Part shown: in pieces, positions 1 through 8,946 of the stretch
Layout: each line of letters opens with the position of its first letter
How positions within the stretch are numbered: position 1 is the stretch's first letter
Origin: Silicimonas algicola
GTDB taxonomy: Bacteria > Pseudomonadota > Alphaproteobacteria > Rhodobacterales > Rhodobacteraceae
DNA: 64,000 bases
Reading direction: 5' to 3'
Assembly (NCBI RefSeq): GCF_003148765.1
Contig: NZ_QGGV01000006.1
Span: forward strand, 186,001-250,000
Program-made: the position numbers and the translations under genes
Notes under the pieces: generated by a model
The model's database searches: none
The model's input: the letters and a program-made list of their open reading frames with translations, nothing else
What the model was told of the DNA's origin: nothing

Positions 1-504
<504 letters not shown>

Positions 505-526
505 GGATCTTCCTTGCAGGATGAAA

Positions 527-565
527 CGGGCTGCGCGTGACGAGTGTCTCGCCCGGCGCAGCCCG
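527..565 (-). terminator. Hairpin between binding protein and ATPase genes
   Basis: A 10-bp perfect stem (arms 527-536 and 556-565, CGGGCTGCGC with its complement) encloses a small CGAG/CTCG hairpin. It sits in the gap after the binding-protein stop and before the ATPase start. There is no U-tract, so an mRNA-stabilising or partly terminating element is more likely than a full terminator. Confidence 0.5.
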
Positions 566-586
566 CCGCAAGCGGGGAGGACACCG

Positions 587-1534
587 CTATCCCGAAATGC
601 GCGCCTTCAGTTCGGCCTCGAACGCGTCGACGTTCGACTGGTCGATGACCTTGGTCGGCACGATGATGAGCCCGTCAGCCGGCACGCCAGAGGTGTCGCC
701 CTCCAGGTAATCGGCCATGAGGTGCATGCCCTGATAGCCCCACTGGTAGGGATCCTGAACCACCGTCCCGGCAAAGGAGCCTTCGCGCACCGCGCCAAGC
801 GTCACCGGATCCTCGTCGAAGGCGATGACGGTGATTTCACCCAGTTTTCCAGCTGCTTGCAGGGCTTCGTAGATCTTGGGCGGGTTGTAGGAATAGAAGC
901 CGACCATGCAGTTGATGTCCGGGTTCGCCGCCAGCACGTCATCGACGTTCGAGCGCGCACGGGCGAAGTCCACGTCGTCGCCGCGCACGTCGACAAGCTC
1001 GATGCCCGAGCCCTCGACCGCCTGGCGGAAACCCGCGATGCGCTCGACGGCGTTGTCGGCGCCGAGGAAGCCCACGAAGCCCATGCACTGGCCTCCGTCG
1101 GGTAGCGCTTTCTTGGCGATCTCGCCCGCCTGCACGCCGGCGTCGGTGTTCGACGAGCCGAGGTAGGCGATGCGCTCGCTGTCGGGCGCGTCCGAGTCGG
1201 TGGTGAAGAGCGGGATCTGGCTCGCGATGCGGTTGAAGGCGTCGATCGACGTCTTGGGATCGACCGACGAGATCATGATGGCGTCGGTGCCTGCGGCCAC
1301 GAGGTCGTCCATCAGCGCGTTCTGAAGTGCTGCCGTCCCTTGCGCGGGATAGCGGAACTGAAGGTCATAGTCGGGCAGCTCGGCCTGCGCTGCGGCGACA
1401 CCGGCCTCGGCCAGCTTCCAGAAGTCCGAAGCCGCGTTGACCACGAAGGCGAGTTGCGGCTTGTCCTGCGCCGCAGCGCCGGTAGCCAGTGCCGCGGCCA
1501 TGCAGGTCGTGGCGAACGTTCTTGCGAATGTCAT
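587..1534 (-). CDS. Sugar ABC transporter substrate-binding protein
   Basis: This is a periplasmic binding protein of the ribose-binding (Peripla_BP_4, LacI-like fold) class, 315 residues, about the family length. A cleavable signal peptide covers residues 1-22 and ends in ATGAAAQ, followed by the mature DKPQLAFVV strand. The FWKLAEAGV segment and the ISSVDP segment near residue 90 are the usual positions of sugar-contacting and hinge residues. It follows a second, non-identical binding-protein gene by 94 bases and precedes the ATPase gene on the same strand. Having two binding proteins in one sugar operon is unusual and suggests that two ligands share one membrane complex. The ligand cannot be named from sequence alone. 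Confidence 0.88.
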   Translation of the reverse strand: MTFARTFATTCMAAALATGAAAQDKPQLAFVVNAASDFWKLAEAGVAAAQAELPDYDLQFRYPAQGTAALQNALMDDLVAAGTDAIMISSVDPKTSIDAFNRIASQIPLFTTDSDAPDSERIAYLGSSNTDAGVQAGEIAKKALPDGGQCMGFVGFLGADNAVERIAGFRQAVEGSGIELVDVRGDDVDFARARSNVDDVLAANPDINCMVGFYSYNPPKIYEALQAAGKLGEITVIAFDEDPVTLGAVREGSFAGTVVQDPYQWGYQGMHLMADYLEGDTSGVPADGLIIVPTKVIDQSNVDAFEAELKARISG

Positions 1535-1588
1535 TTGTTCCTCCCTGACCGGGGTTGTCCCGGGTCGTCGTGTTGAGCGTGTGAGGCG

Positions 1589-1613
1589 GGGCCCGGCCGA
1601 TGGGGCCGGACCC
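1589..1613 (-). terminator. Hairpin between the two binding-protein genes
   Basis: The stem has arms 1589-1598 (GGGCCCGGCC) and 1604-1613 with one mismatch and a 5-base loop. It lies directly after the stop codon of the upstream binding-protein gene (1629) and resembles the hairpins behind the other binding-protein genes in this window. Confidence 0.5.
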
Positions 1614-1628
1614 TGCCTTGTCCTGCGA

Positions 1629-2621
1629 TCAGTTGTCCTTGCAGAACCCCGGATCGTCCTGGTTGCAGACGTCGAGCCCGGTGTAGAGCGGATCCTCGAC
1701 CGTCTGACCCTCGATGAGCTGGATCATCACGTCGGGCGCCTTGTAGCCCATCTCGAACGGACGCTGGCCGACCTGGGCGTGGCTGCGCCCGTCGCGGAAG
1801 GCTTGCGTCTGCGGCGGCAGGGTGTCGCCCGCGATGATGATGAGCTCCTTCGAGTTAAGCTTGTCCATCACCTGGTCCGTGACCTGCGAATAGGCCTGCG
1901 GCGCGAACTGGGCCCAGCCGCCGACGAGGATGAAGGCGTCGAGGTCGGGGTTCGCGATGAAGGTGTCCGCCATCTGCTGGTTGGCGAGGTCGGCCTGGTC
2001 GTTGGTGAAGACCGGGCAGCCCTCGATCTCGGTCCAGCCGCCTTCGCCAGCCAGACGCTCGATGCCTTCGGCGCCGCCCGCGGTGTCGCGGAACCCCTGC
2101 GCGCGGGCGTTGATGTTGTCCGCGGCGACGTTGCCGAGCTGGAGGCAGACAGTGCCGCCTTCGGGCTTAAGCTTGGCGGCCTCCTCGGCCATCTTGACGC
2201 CCATGAGGTAGTTATCGGTGCCGAGATAGGTGGTCCGCAGGTCGCGGTCGGCTTCGAGGAAGTCGGCGTCGATGGTCATCACGGGAACGTCCGGTGCGAT
2301 CTCGCGAACGCGGTTGGCCATGGCGGGCGCGTTCGACGGCGAAATCGCGATGGCTGCGACGCCGGACGTCAGGAGGTCGTCGACGATCTGGACCTCGCCG
2401 GCCTCGTCAGCCGAAGACGCCGGGCCGGTATAGAGGCATTGGTATTCGCTGTCGGCGTTTTCGGACATCCACTTCTGGCAGCCGAGGTTGATCTGTTCGA
2501 AGAACGGGTTGTCGAGACCCTTCACGACGATGGCGAGGGTCTTCTTGTCCTGTGCCTGCGCCGCGGTGGCCAGCGCCACGAGCGCCGTGGCCGTGGCCAG
2601 ATATGCGATGGTCGTCTTCAT
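1629..2621 (-). CDS. Sugar ABC transporter substrate-binding protein (first gene of operon)
   Basis: A periplasmic sugar-binding protein of 330 residues in the Peripla_BP_4 class. The signal peptide is residues 1-23 (cleavage after TAAQAQ), and the mature protein opens with KKTLAIVVKGLDNPFFEQI, the usual start of ribose/xylose-type binding proteins, where the NPFF aromatic residues stack on the sugar. Four cysteines occur in the mature protein, including a pair near the C-terminus, so disulfides are possible. It is the promoter-proximal gene of the leftward operon, which favours high expression, and a hairpin follows its stop. It differs clearly from the second binding protein (587-1534), so this is not a recent duplication. 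The substrate is unresolved. Confidence 0.88.
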   Translation of the reverse strand: MKTTIAYLATATALVALATAAQAQDKKTLAIVVKGLDNPFFEQINLGCQKWMSENADSEYQCLYTGPASSADEAGEVQIVDDLLTSGVAAIAISPSNAPAMANRVREIAPDVPVMTIDADFLEADRDLRTTYLGTDNYLMGVKMAEEAAKLKPEGGTVCLQLGNVAADNINARAQGFRDTAGGAEGIERLAGEGGWTEIEGCPVFTNDQADLANQQMADTFIANPDLDAFILVGGWAQFAPQAYSQVTDQVMDKLNSKELIIIAGDTLPPQTQAFRDGRSHAQVGQRPFEMGYKAPDVMIQLIEGQTVEDPLYTGLDVCNQDDPGFCKDN

Positions 2622-2993
2622 TGATAGTGCTCCCTGTCTTGTTCCGGTTTCTGGTTCATCCGTGCGCCCGGGCGGTGCCTGGGTGTCGAATTCCTGTGGA
2701 GCCCTGCGGCCTTGAAAGGCGGCGGGAGCTCAGTGTCGGTTCGCCAATGATGAAAGGCTCTGCCGCTGCGCCGCTTCCGTCAGAGAGCGGCTTCAGACGC
2801 ACGATCGCAGACACTCCGAACCCTCCCCAGTCTTGGCGCCGTCGACGTTTTTCAATAATAATACTATTTACTAATATTATTCCGTCAAGCTACTAATTCT
2901 CCACTTCGGACGACGCGGAAGCGGCTTCCGATGCTACAAGAACGCGAGAGGGGCGGCTTGTCCGGCCATCGCTGCGGAAGGGGAGGAGGACAG
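2622..2993. other. Divergent intergenic region between two sugar-ABC operons
   Basis: These 372 bases hold no credible gene. The part near 2845-2900 is very AT-rich in a GC-rich context and contains the inverted repeat annotated separately. The remainder holds the ribosome site of the rightward ATPase (GGAAGGGGAGGAGG at about 2976-2990). The region must carry the promoters of both operons. Confidence 0.6.
2854..2881. promoter_or_regulatory. AT-rich inverted repeat overlapping a leftward promoter (probable operator)
   Basis: The arms AATAATAAT (2854-2862) and AATATTATT (2873-2881) pair at 8 of 9 positions around a 10-base spacer. On the minus strand TTGACG (2888-2883), a 16-base spacer and TAGTAT (2866-2861) make a plausible sigma-70 promoter for the binding-protein operon, so the repeat covers the promoter spacer. 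A LacI- or ROK-type repressor is a reasonable guess; no regulator gene lies nearby inside the window. Confidence 0.45.
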
Positions 2994-3734
2994 ATGTCAC
3001 GACTGAGGCTTTCCGGCATATCCCGGAGTTTCGGCGCCATTCAGGCGCTCGACGGCGTCTCGCTGGAGCTTGCGCCCGGCGAGGTCATGGGCCTGATGGG
3101 CGACAACGGGGCGGGCAAATCGACGCTCGTGAAGATCATCGCGGGCAACTACCGGCCGTCAAAGGGCGAGATTCGAATCGACGACAAGCCGGTCGAGTTT
3201 CACCGCCCGATCGACGCGCAGCGCGCGGGCATCGAGATCGTTCACCAGAACCTCGCGCTTTGCGATCACCTGACCGCGGCCTCGAACGTCTTTCTCGGGC
3301 GCGAGCCCATGAAGCGCTTTGGCCCGATCCGCGTCATCGACTACGACACGATGCGGTCGACCTCGGCAGGCCTCTTCGCGCGGCTCAAGTCCGAGACGCG
3401 GCCGCGCGACGTGGTGCGGCGGATGTCGGGCGGCCAGAGGCAGGCCGTGGCCATCGCGAGGACGCTTCTGTCGGAGGCGCGCATCGTTCTCCTGGACGAA
3501 CCCACCGCCGCGATCTCGGTCCGGCAGGTGGCCGAGGTGCTGGATCTCATCCGCAACCTGCGCGACCACGGGATCAGCGTCATCCTCATCAGCCACCGTA
3601 TGCCGGACGTCTTCGCCGTCGCGGACACCATCGCGGTCCTGCGCCGCGGCAACCTCGTCGCCGCGAAACGCGCCGCCGACAGTTCGCCGGAAGAGGTCAC
3701 GGGCCTCATCACCGGCGCTATCGAATACGCCTGA
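2994..3734 (+). CDS. Sugar ABC transporter ATP-binding protein, single-domain
   Basis: A cytoplasmic ABC ATPase of 246 residues that energises the permease encoded 11 bases downstream. It has Walker A GDNGAGKST (about residues 38-46), the signature RMSGGQRQAVAIART (about 140-155), Walker B IVLLDEPTAA and a switch histidine in ISHRM. It carries only one ABC domain, like the FrcA-type ATPases of alphaproteobacterial fructose importers and unlike RbsA. An upstream in-frame ATG at 2931 is possible, but I chose 2994 because it has a strong GGGGAGGAGG ribosome site and begins directly with the conserved MSRLRLSGISRSFG. It lacks its own binding-protein gene and probably uses one from the divergent operon. 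Confidence 0.87.
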   Translation: MSRLRLSGISRSFGAIQALDGVSLELAPGEVMGLMGDNGAGKSTLVKIIAGNYRPSKGEIRIDDKPVEFHRPIDAQRAGIEIVHQNLALCDHLTAASNVFLGREPMKRFGPIRVIDYDTMRSTSAGLFARLKSETRPRDVVRRMSGGQRQAVAIARTLLSEARIVLLDEPTAAISVRQVAEVLDLIRNLRDHGISVILISHRMPDVFAVADTIAVLRRGNLVAAKRAADSSPEEVTGLITGAIEYA

Positions 3735-3745
3735 GGGAGAGCGAC

Positions 3746-4738
3746 ATGACGGATACACTCGAGCAGGTCATCGGACGGGCGCAGCATCGCTCGTCCTGGT
3801 CGCGGGTCGCCAATCTCCAGGTCTTCTGGGTCTTCATCGCGGCCGTTCTGGCCTGCGTCGCCCTCAGCTTCATGACCGATGGCTTCGCCACGCAGCGAAA
3901 CCTCTTCAACGTCGCGCGCAACTTCGCCTTCGTGGCGATCATCGCCATCGGCATGACGACCGTCATCGCCTCGGGCGGGATCGACCTGTCGGTGGGCTCC
4001 ATCGTCGTGCTCACGGCCATGGTGATCTCGGTCCTGATGGAGGGAGGGTATTCCTTCTGGCTGTCGGCCATCGCGGCTCTTGGCGTCGCCTTGGTCGTGG
4101 GAGCGATCAACGGAACGCTGATCGCCTATGCCGGGATGCCGGCCTTCGTCATTACGCTGGGGATGCTGTCGGCGGCGCGGTCTGCGGCCATGGTGCTGTC
4201 GAACAACAAGATGATCTACCAGTTCGGGCCGGACCACGACCTGCTGCTGTGGATCGGGGGCGGATCGACGTTCGGCCTGCCGCATCCGCTTTTTGCGTTG
4301 ATCGCGCTGACGGTGGTGATGACCGTCGTCTACCGGTGGACACGCTGGGGCCAGTACGTCTTCGCCATCGGCTCGAACGAAGAGGCAGCGACCCTGACGG
4401 GGATCGCGGTCAAGCGCATCAAGGTGACCATCTACATGTTCTCGGCCTTCACCGCAGGGTTGGCCGGCATCCTCATGGCCGGTTGGCTGGGAAGCGTGAC
4501 GACAAATTTAGGGACGGCGATGGAGCTCACGGTGATCGCCGCCGCCGTCATCGGGGGCGCGAACCTCAACGGAGGAGAAGGCACGGCGATCGGCGCCGTC
4601 GTCGGCGCACTTTTGATCGAGGTTATCCGCAACTCGCTGATCCTGCTAGGGATTTCGACGTTCTGGCAGGGCATGTTCATCGGCACCTTCATCGTCGTCG
4701 CCGTGTCCTTCGACCGCATCAGGCACAGGCAGAACTGA
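3746..4738 (+). CDS. Sugar ABC transporter permease
   Basis: An inner-membrane permease of the RbsC/FrcC (BPD_transp_2) family, 330 residues, with about nine hydrophobic segments beginning near residue 27. Family marks are the GMTTVIASGGIDLSVGS segment near residue 75 and the GTAMELTVIAAAVIGGANLNGG segment near residue 260, which includes the cytoplasmic coupling region. It is cotranscribed with the single-domain ATPase (11-base gap, GAGGGAGAG ribosome site). A strong hairpin 12 bases after its stop marks the end of the operon. The family is certain; the sugar is not known. Confidence 0.9.
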   Translation: MTDTLEQVIGRAQHRSSWSRVANLQVFWVFIAAVLACVALSFMTDGFATQRNLFNVARNFAFVAIIAIGMTTVIASGGIDLSVGSIVVLTAMVISVLMEGGYSFWLSAIAALGVALVVGAINGTLIAYAGMPAFVITLGMLSAARSAAMVLSNNKMIYQFGPDHDLLLWIGGGSTFGLPHPLFALIALTVVMTVVYRWTRWGQYVFAIGSNEEAATLTGIAVKRIKVTIYMFSAFTAGLAGILMAGWLGSVTTNLGTAMELTVIAAAVIGGANLNGGEGTAIGAVVGALLIEVIRNSLILLGISTFWQGMFIGTFIVVAVSFDRIRHRQN

Positions 4739-4750
4739 CGCGATCCGGCG

Positions 4751-4775
4751 CGCTGCCCGGCAAGTCCGGGCAGCG
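4751..4775 (+). terminator. Rho-independent-like terminator after the sugar permease
   Basis: The perfect 10-bp stem CGCTGCCCGG / CCGGGCAGCG (4751-4760, 4766-4775) has a 5-base loop, followed by a weakly T-rich tail (TCATCATAATTTC). It lies 12 bases after the permease stop. Confidence 0.7.
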
Positions 4776-4846
4776 TCATCATAATTTCAATTGAGGCGCG
4801 CCGGATTCCGGGGTTTTGTAGGCGCACTGCGCGGCCTGCACGACTC

Positions 4847-4860
4847 CACGAGATCTCGTG
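4847..4860. promoter_or_regulatory. 14-bp perfect palindrome upstream of the Fe/polyamine-type ABC operon
   Basis: CACGAGATCTCGTG is fully self-complementary and lies 47 bases before the binding-protein start, between the preceding terminator and this operon. Its position suits an operator; no cognate regulator is visible. Confidence 0.35.
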
Positions 4861-4907
4861 CCGGGGGGCCGGCCGACGCTGCTGCATACGAACAGGGAGA
4901 CACCACT

Positions 4908-6020
4908 ATGAGAACGACAACTCTGCGAGTGATCGCGGTGACCTCGGCGCTGGCCATTGCGGCCGCGACGCCCGTCGCCTCGCTTGCGCAGTCGATGGAC
5001 GAGCTTGCGGCCGCGGCCGAGGCGGAAGGCACGCTTTCGACCATCGCCCTGCCGCACAGCTGGTGCGGCTATGGCGACGTGATTGCGGGCTTCAAGGCGA
5101 AGTATCCGAACATCACGGTCAACGAACTGAACCCTGATGCGGGTTCGGCGGACGAGCTTGAGGCGGTGCGCGCCAACAAGGACAACACCGGACCGCAGGC
5201 GCCCGACGTCCTCGACGTGGGCTTCGCCTTCGGTCCGCAGGCCAAGGAAGAGGGCCTGACCCAGCCGCACAAGGTCGCGACCTGGGACACGATTCCCGAC
5301 GACGCCAAGGACGCCGATGGCCACTGGTACGGCGACTATTACGGCGTGCTGTCCTTCGTGGTGAACACCGACCTCGTCGAGAACGTGCCGCAGGACTGGG
5401 AAGACCTTCTGAAGCCCGAGTACGCCAACTCGGTGGCTCTGGCGGGCGATCCGCGCGCCTCGAACCAGGCGATCCTCGCGGTCATGGCGGCGGGTCTCGC
5501 GCGCGGCGGTGAGGCCGGCCAAGGCTCGGGCGAAGCCGGGCTCGAATTCTTCAAGGAGCTGAACGAGGCCGGGAACTTCGTGCCCGTCATCGGCAAGGCG
5601 GGCACCATCGCCCAGGGCGCCACGCCCATCGTGATCGCCTGGGATTACAACGGCCTTGCATGGCGCGACACACTGGCTGGCAACCCGCCGCTCGAGGTCG
5701 TGGTACCGGCGTCTGGCGTCGTCGCGGGCGTCTACGTCCAGGCGATCAGCGCCTATGCGCCGCAGCCGAACGCGGCGAAGCTGTGGATGGAGTATCTCTA
5801 TTCCGACGAGGGTCAGCTTGGCTGGCTGAAGGGATACTGCCACCCGATCCGCTTCAACGACCTCGCCCAGTCCGGCAAGATCCCGCAGGAACTGCTGGAT
5901 GCCTTGCCGCCGGCCGAAGCCTATGAGGCGGCCGTGTTCCCGACGCTCGACCAGCAGGGCGGCAACAAGGATGCGGTGACCGGCGGATGGGATTCCGTCG
6001 TCGGCGCGAACGTCCAGTAG
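4908..6020 (+). CDS. ABC transporter substrate-binding protein (iron/polyamine type)
   Basis: A periplasmic binding protein of 370 residues in the extracellular solute-binding class II fold (AfuA/PotD-like, SBP_bac_6/8). A signal peptide spans about residues 1-27 (VASLAQ). The mature protein opens with a MDELAAAAEAEGTL helix and then FKAKYPNITVNEL, the usual order in this class. Later segments GDYYGVLSFVVNTD and WEDLLKPEYAN match the ligand-cleft and hinge regions of ferric-iron, thiamine and polyamine binders. It is the first gene of a binding protein, permease, permease, ATPase operon, separated from the permease by a 14-bp hairpin. The substrate could be ferric iron, a polyamine or an organophosphonate; the sequence does not decide. 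Confidence 0.85.
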   Translation: MRTTTLRVIAVTSALAIAAATPVASLAQSMDELAAAAEAEGTLSTIALPHSWCGYGDVIAGFKAKYPNITVNELNPDAGSADELEAVRANKDNTGPQAPDVLDVGFAFGPQAKEEGLTQPHKVATWDTIPDDAKDADGHWYGDYYGVLSFVVNTDLVENVPQDWEDLLKPEYANSVALAGDPRASNQAILAVMAAGLARGGEAGQGSGEAGLEFFKELNEAGNFVPVIGKAGTIAQGATPIVIAWDYNGLAWRDTLAGNPPLEVVVPASGVVAGVYVQAISAYAPQPNAAKLWMEYLYSDEGQLGWLKGYCHPIRFNDLAQSGKIPQELLDALPPAEAYEAAVFPTLDQQGGNKDAVTGGWDSVVGANVQ

Positions 6021-6027
6021 GACGATC

Positions 6028-6059
6028 CGGCCCCGCGATCCTTCAGGGTCGCGGGGCCG
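6028..6059 (+). terminator. Strong hairpin between binding-protein and permease genes
   Basis: The stem is 14 bp (6028-6041 with 6046-6059, one G-T wobble) with loop TTCA, 7 bases after the binding-protein stop and 7 bases before the permease start. It has no U-tract. It probably stabilises the upstream message or attenuates read-through. Confidence 0.6.
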
Positions 6060-6066
6060 ACCTTCG

Positions 6067-6957
6067 ATGACCGATCTCACCCAACAGTCAGCGCCAACCG
6101 CGCGCCCGCGCAGGCCCATGCCGCTTGCATGGCTCGGCATGGTGCCCTTCACGCTGTTCGCGGTGCTGTTCCTGATCCTGCCCACCATGAACATCGTCGT
6201 CGGCGCCTTCCAGACGCCTGACGGCACGCCCACGTTCCGGAACGTCCTAAACCTGTTCCAGCCGTCGATCCTGTCCGCCTACTGGATCTCGATCCGCATC
6301 TCGGTGGCCTCGGCGCTGGCAGGCTGTCTCATCGGCTTCGCGATGGCGGCAGCGATCACCTTGGGCGGGCTGCCGCAGTGGATCCGGGGGCCGCTTCTGA
6401 CCTTCTCGGGCGTCGCGTCGAACTTCGCGGGCGTACCGCTGGCCTTCGCCTTCCTCGCCACCCTGGGGCGGCTTGGCCTCGTCACCGTGATCCTGAAGGA
6501 CTGGTTCGGCATCAACATCTACGGGCTCGGCTTCAACCTCCTGTCCTTCTGGGGCCTGACCCTGGTCTACCTGTTCTTCCAGATCCCGCTGATGATCCTC
6601 ATCATCACGCCCGCGCTGGACGGGTTGAAGAAGGAATGGCGCGAGGCGGCCGAGATCCTGGGCGCCTCGGGGCCGCAGTACTGGCGCATGGTCGCGTTGC
6701 CGATCCTTCTGCCGTCGCTTCTGGGGACCTTCGCGCTGCTCTTCGCCAACGCCTTCGGGGCAGTTGCAACGGCCTATGCGCTGACGGGCTCGTCGCTGTC
6801 CATCGTGCCGATCGTGCTCTTCGCCCAGATCCGCGGCGACGTGCTTCAGGATCCGCACCTGGGCTATGCGCTTGCCTTCGGCATGATCGTCGTCACCGGA
6901 ATTGCCAACGGCATTTACGTCTGGCTGCGGGCCCGGACCGAGAGGTGGACGCGATGA
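6067..6957 (+). CDS. ABC transporter permease (first)
   Basis: An inner-membrane permease of 296 residues, BPD_transp_1 superfamily, with six predicted transmembrane helices. The cytoplasmic coupling (EAA) loop is visible as EWREAAEILGASGPQYWRMV around residues 190-210. The N-terminus PTARPRRPMPLAWLGMVPF puts a basic tail before the first helix. It overlaps the next permease gene by four bases (ATGA), so the two are translationally coupled and probably form a heterodimer. The pair resembles PotB/PotC and phosphonate or spermidine importer permeases. Confidence 0.88.
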   Translation: MTDLTQQSAPTARPRRPMPLAWLGMVPFTLFAVLFLILPTMNIVVGAFQTPDGTPTFRNVLNLFQPSILSAYWISIRISVASALAGCLIGFAMAAAITLGGLPQWIRGPLLTFSGVASNFAGVPLAFAFLATLGRLGLVTVILKDWFGINIYGLGFNLLSFWGLTLVYLFFQIPLMILIITPALDGLKKEWREAAEILGASGPQYWRMVALPILLPSLLGTFALLFANAFGAVATAYALTGSSLSIVPIVLFAQIRGDVLQDPHLGYALAFGMIVVTGIANGIYVWLRARTERWTR

Positions 6958-7745
6958 AGGCGCCCCGCGTCTGGTCCTGGATCGCGCTGACCCTGGGGCT
7001 TCTGTACTTTTTCCTGCCCCTCATCGGAACCATCGAGTTCTCGCTGAGGAAGCGCCGGGGTGAGTATTCGCTCGACGCCTATCGCTGGGTTTTCGAGGAT
7101 CCGAAGTTTCGCGAGACCTTCAGCTATTCGGTCGTGATGGCGCTTTTCACCATCGTCGTGGGCGTGCTGATCGTCGTGCCGACCGCCTATTGGGTGCGGC
7201 TCAAGTTTCCGCGGCTGAGACCGCTCGTCGAGTTCGTGACGCTCCTGCCGCTGGTCATTCCGCCCATCGTCATCGTGTTCGGCTACATCCGGCTCTACAA
7301 CACGTCGTCGTTCCTGCCGCTTACCGGCACGGCCTCCGGGACGAACCTGCTTCTGATGATGGGCTATGCGACGCTGTCCTTGCCCTACATGTACCGCGCC
7401 GTGGACACCGGGCTTCGGACCATCGACGTGCGCACGCTGACCGAGGCGGCGCAAAGCCTCGGCGCCAACTGGCCCACGATCATCGGCAGGGTCATCATGC
7501 CGAACGTGCTGGTCGCCGTGATGTCGGGCGCTTTCCTGACCTTCGCCATCGTGATCGGCGAATTCGTCATGGCGGCCCTTCTGAACCGTCCCGCCTTCGG
7601 TCCCTATCTTCAGCTCATCGGCGCGAACCGCGCCTATGAGCCGGCCGCGCTGGCCGTGATCGCCTTCTCGATCACCTGGATCTGCATGGGCCTGATCCAG
7701 CTTGCCACTCTTTTGACCCGCCATTCCCGTCCCCCGAGGTCCTGA
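6954..7745 (+). CDS. ABC transporter permease (second)
   Basis: An inner-membrane permease of 263 residues, PotC-like. The EAA coupling loop is TLTEAAQSLGANWPTIIGRV near residues 160-180, and about six hydrophobic segments are present. The start ATG overlaps the stop of the previous permease (ATGA), and its stop shares one base with the ATPase start (TGATG), so the three genes are translated as a coupled unit. It pairs with the upstream permease to form the transmembrane channel. Confidence 0.88.
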   Translation: MKAPRVWSWIALTLGLLYFFLPLIGTIEFSLRKRRGEYSLDAYRWVFEDPKFRETFSYSVVMALFTIVVGVLIVVPTAYWVRLKFPRLRPLVEFVTLLPLVIPPIVIVFGYIRLYNTSSFLPLTGTASGTNLLLMMGYATLSLPYMYRAVDTGLRTIDVRTLTEAAQSLGANWPTIIGRVIMPNVLVAVMSGAFLTFAIVIGEFVMAALLNRPAFGPYLQLIGANRAYEPAALAVIAFSITWICMGLIQLATLLTRHSRPPRS

Positions 7746-8806
7746 TGTCCTTTCTCGAAATCGAGCACCTCGAAAAGTCTTTCGGCTCCGTAAGGGTCGT
7801 GAAGGACTTCAACCTTCCGATCGAGAAGGGCGAGTTCGTCTCGCTTCTGGGGCCCTCGGGCTGCGGCAAGACAACGGTGCTGCGGATGGTCGCCGGGTTT
7901 GAGACGCCCTCGACCGGCTCGATCCGGATCGACGGGCGCGACGTGGTGTCGCTTCGTCCGAACCAGCGCAACATCGGCATGGTGTTCCAGTCCTACGCGC
8001 TGTTTCCGAACCTGACGGTGGCGCAGAACGTGGCCTTCGGGCTGAAGGTCAAGGGCGTCAAGGTCGCCGACCGAACCGCTCGCGTGGCCGAGATGCTGAG
8101 GCTCATCGGACTTGAGGGCTATGACGACCGCTATCCCTTCCAGCTCTCCGGCGGACAGCAGCAGCGGGTCGCACTGGCGCGTGCGCTGGCGGTCCAGCCG
8201 CAGGTCCTTCTGCTCGACGAACCGCTGTCGGCGCTCGACGCCAAGATCCGCGTGAGCCTTCGTGAAGAAATTCGCGACATTCAGCGACGCCTCGCCATCA
8301 CGACGATCTTCGTCACCCACGATCAGGAAGAGGCGCTGTCGATTTCGGACCGCGTCGTGGTGATGAACGGTGGCGTGGCCGAACAGGTGGGTCAGCCGTT
8401 CGAGATCTACAACCGACCCTCGACACGGTTCGTGGCCGAGTTCGTCGGAACGCTCAACCTGATCGAGGCCAGGGTGCTTGACCGCGACAGCGGCCGCATC
8501 GGGATCGGCTCGCGCGAGGCAAGTCTCGGACGGCCGCTTACGTCCGACCGGCTGACGCTGGGGATAAGGCCCGAAGCGCTGACGCTCGGCCGCGCGGCCG
8601 ACCGCGACATGGTGCTGGAAGGCCGGATCGACGACGTGCATTTCCTCGGCTCGGTGATCAGGATTCAGGCCACCGTCGCAGGCGAACGGGTGATGCTCGA
8701 CACCTTCAACCGACCCGGCACACCGCCGCCCGCGCCGGGGCAGGCGGCGGAGTTCTCGGTGCATCCCGAAGACCTTCTCGTGCTCGAGGGCGAGAGATCG
8801 CCGTGA
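7745..8806 (+). CDS. ABC transporter ATP-binding protein with TOBE domain
   Basis: A cytoplasmic ATPase of 353 residues. Walker A GPSGCGKTT is near residue 38, the Q-loop MVFQSYALFPNLTV near 80, the signature LSGGQQQRVALARAL near 135, Walker B VLLLDEPLSALDA near 158 and the H-loop FVTHDQEEA near 190. A C-terminal extension from about residue 240 (LTLGIRPEALTLG) fits a TOBE regulatory domain of the CysA/PotA/FbpC group. It is the last gene of the 4908-8806 operon. PotA-like and FbpC-like members cannot be separated here without alignment. Confidence 0.9.
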   Translation: MSFLEIEHLEKSFGSVRVVKDFNLPIEKGEFVSLLGPSGCGKTTVLRMVAGFETPSTGSIRIDGRDVVSLRPNQRNIGMVFQSYALFPNLTVAQNVAFGLKVKGVKVADRTARVAEMLRLIGLEGYDDRYPFQLSGGQQQRVALARALAVQPQVLLLDEPLSALDAKIRVSLREEIRDIQRRLAITTIFVTHDQEEALSISDRVVVMNGGVAEQVGQPFEIYNRPSTRFVAEFVGTLNLIEARVLDRDSGRIGIGSREASLGRPLTSDRLTLGIRPEALTLGRAADRDMVLEGRIDDVHFLGSVIRIQATVAGERVMLDTFNRPGTPPPAPGQAAEFSVHPEDLLVLEGERSP

Positions 8807-8946
8807 GTTGCGCGCGCGCCTCTGGCAAGTCCGTAGCGACGATCTAAGTCGACCGTCGGGGCGGTTGTTTCGAGGCAAGATGGTGTCAGTGAAAATCGGA
8901 CCGGGACGAAGCGGAGAGGCCAATCGCCCATCCGCGAGGGTGGCAT

